Position numbers and translations under genes: made by a program. Below are positions 5,203 through 5,703 of a stretch of DNA of 5,703 nt, piece by piece. The stretch lies in the NCBI GenBank assembly GCA_946631805.1, contig CAMPAJ010000122.1, positions 1 to 5,703 of the forward strand. The letters run 5' to 3'. The DNA is from an uncultured Eggerthellaceae bacterium (GTDB taxonomy: Bacteria; Actinomycetota; Coriobacteriia; Coriobacteriales; Eggerthellaceae). The notes below the pieces were generated by a model, which worked only from the letters and a program-made list of their open reading frames with translations, did no database searches and was not told where the DNA came from. Numbering within the stretch: the first letter of the stretch is position 1; each line of letters begins with the position of its first letter.

Positions 5203-5703
5203 TTAGCTCGCGTAGCCGTTGGGGTTGGTGGATTGCCAGCGCCAGCTGTCGGCGCACATGCGGTCTAGGTCGTATTCGGCAACCCAGCCGAGCTCGTCGC
5301 GGGCTTTGTCGCATGCGGCGTAGTTCTCGGCGATGTCGCCCGAGCGGCGCGGCTTGATGACGTAGGGGATGTCGTGCCCGCATGCCTTGCTATAGGCGGC
5401 AACGACGTCGAGCACGCTCGAGCCGCGACCGGTGCCCAGGTTGAAGATGCCGACGCCGCTGCGCGTGCCATCGGGTGCAGGGTCTCCCGCCATCGAGCCG
5501 AGGCCGATGGGCTTGCCGGTGCCTACGCGGCCGGCCATCCAGTTGAGGGCCGCAACATGCCCGCGTGCCAGGTCGACGACGTGAATGTAATCGCGCACGC
5601 CTGTGCCGTCCGGCGTGGGGTAGTCGTTGCCGAACACGCCCACAGCCTCGAGCTTTCCAACCGCCACTTGCGCGACGTAGGGCACGAGGTTGTTGGGGAT
5701 GCC
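5203..5703 (-). CDS. galE: UDP-glucose 4-epimerase, C-terminal 166 residues (5' end outside window)
   Basis: The frame is open from the window edge to TAA at 5205-5203. The visible part starts at [17 protein letters not shown] and runs through [58 protein letters not shown] and the closing [11 protein letters not shown]. These are hallmark GalE substrate-domain motifs, including the UDP-sugar-contacting NNL and RRSGDI segments. GalE interconverts UDP-glucose and UDP-galactose with bound NAD+ in the Leloir pathway and supplies galactose donors for envelope glycans. The NAD-binding Rossmann half and catalytic Tyr-x-x-x-Lys lie outside the window. An oddity is the loop between ALNWM and VGIFNLG, about 27 residues where E. 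coli GalE has about 5. Other epimerases of this family (4-epimerases for UDP-GlcNAc) share motifs, so substrate range is not settled. Confidence 0.95.
   Translation of the reverse strand, partial: GIPNNLVPYVAQVAVGKLEAVGVFGNDYPTPDGTGVRDYIHVVDLARGHVAALNWMAGRVGTGKPIGLGSMAGDPAPDGTRSGVGIFNLGTGRGSSVLDVVAAYSKACGHDIPYVIKPRRSGDIAENYAACDKARDELGWVAEYDLDRMCADSWRWQSTNPNGYAS

Noticed and set aside
4998..5357. 119-codon + strand frame across the end of the LCP gene and into galE
   Set aside because: It runs through the hairpin and opposite to the well-supported galE reading frame, with a Ser/Arg-rich shadow composition.

Overview
The window is a GC-rich, ordinary-looking chromosomal segment. It carries two tRNA genes, three complete protein genes on the + strand, one small regulator on the - strand, and the 3' part of a galE gene entering from the right edge on the - strand. 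Strong C/G bias at third codon positions, a LytR-CpsA-Psr (LCP) wall-polymer transferase and the protein styles suggest a high-GC Gram-positive, most likely a gut- or oral-type actinobacterium of the class Coriobacteriia. That placement is inference from style; no marker gene in the window proves it.

Layout: 1-48 is the 5' part of tRNA-Gly(CCC), reading leftward off the window. 49-363 is a non-coding divergent region with promoters for the two tRNAs. 364-450 is a complete tRNA-Leu(CAG) with encoded CCA, followed by a textbook terminator (457-480). 585-1232 is a HAD phosphatase of the phosphoglycolate-phosphatase type. 1347-3032 is a 561-residue phosphoglucomutase/phosphomannomutase with all active-site loops intact. 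3172-3426 (-) is an 84-residue XRE-type helix-turn-helix protein with codon use unlike its neighbours. 3427-3667 is a regulatory region between that regulator and the divergent LCP gene. 3668-5086 is the LCP protein, which has an unusual acidic, tyrosine-rich C-terminal tail. 5203-5703 (-) is the C-terminal 166 residues of UDP-glucose 4-epimerase, with an extra loop of about 20 residues.

Three of the proteins fit a common theme, the supply and use of sugar nucleotides for envelope glycans. The mutase makes glucose-1-phosphate, GalE interconverts UDP-glucose and UDP-galactose, and LCP proteins attach finished glycopolymers to peptidoglycan. The genes are not one operon: orientation switches twice, and each convergent gap holds a strong hairpin.

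I found no CRISPR array, insertion sequence, phage module or convincing new defence or mobile system. The items most worth a second look are the LCP tail, the atypical XRE gene beside it, and the GalE loop insertion.
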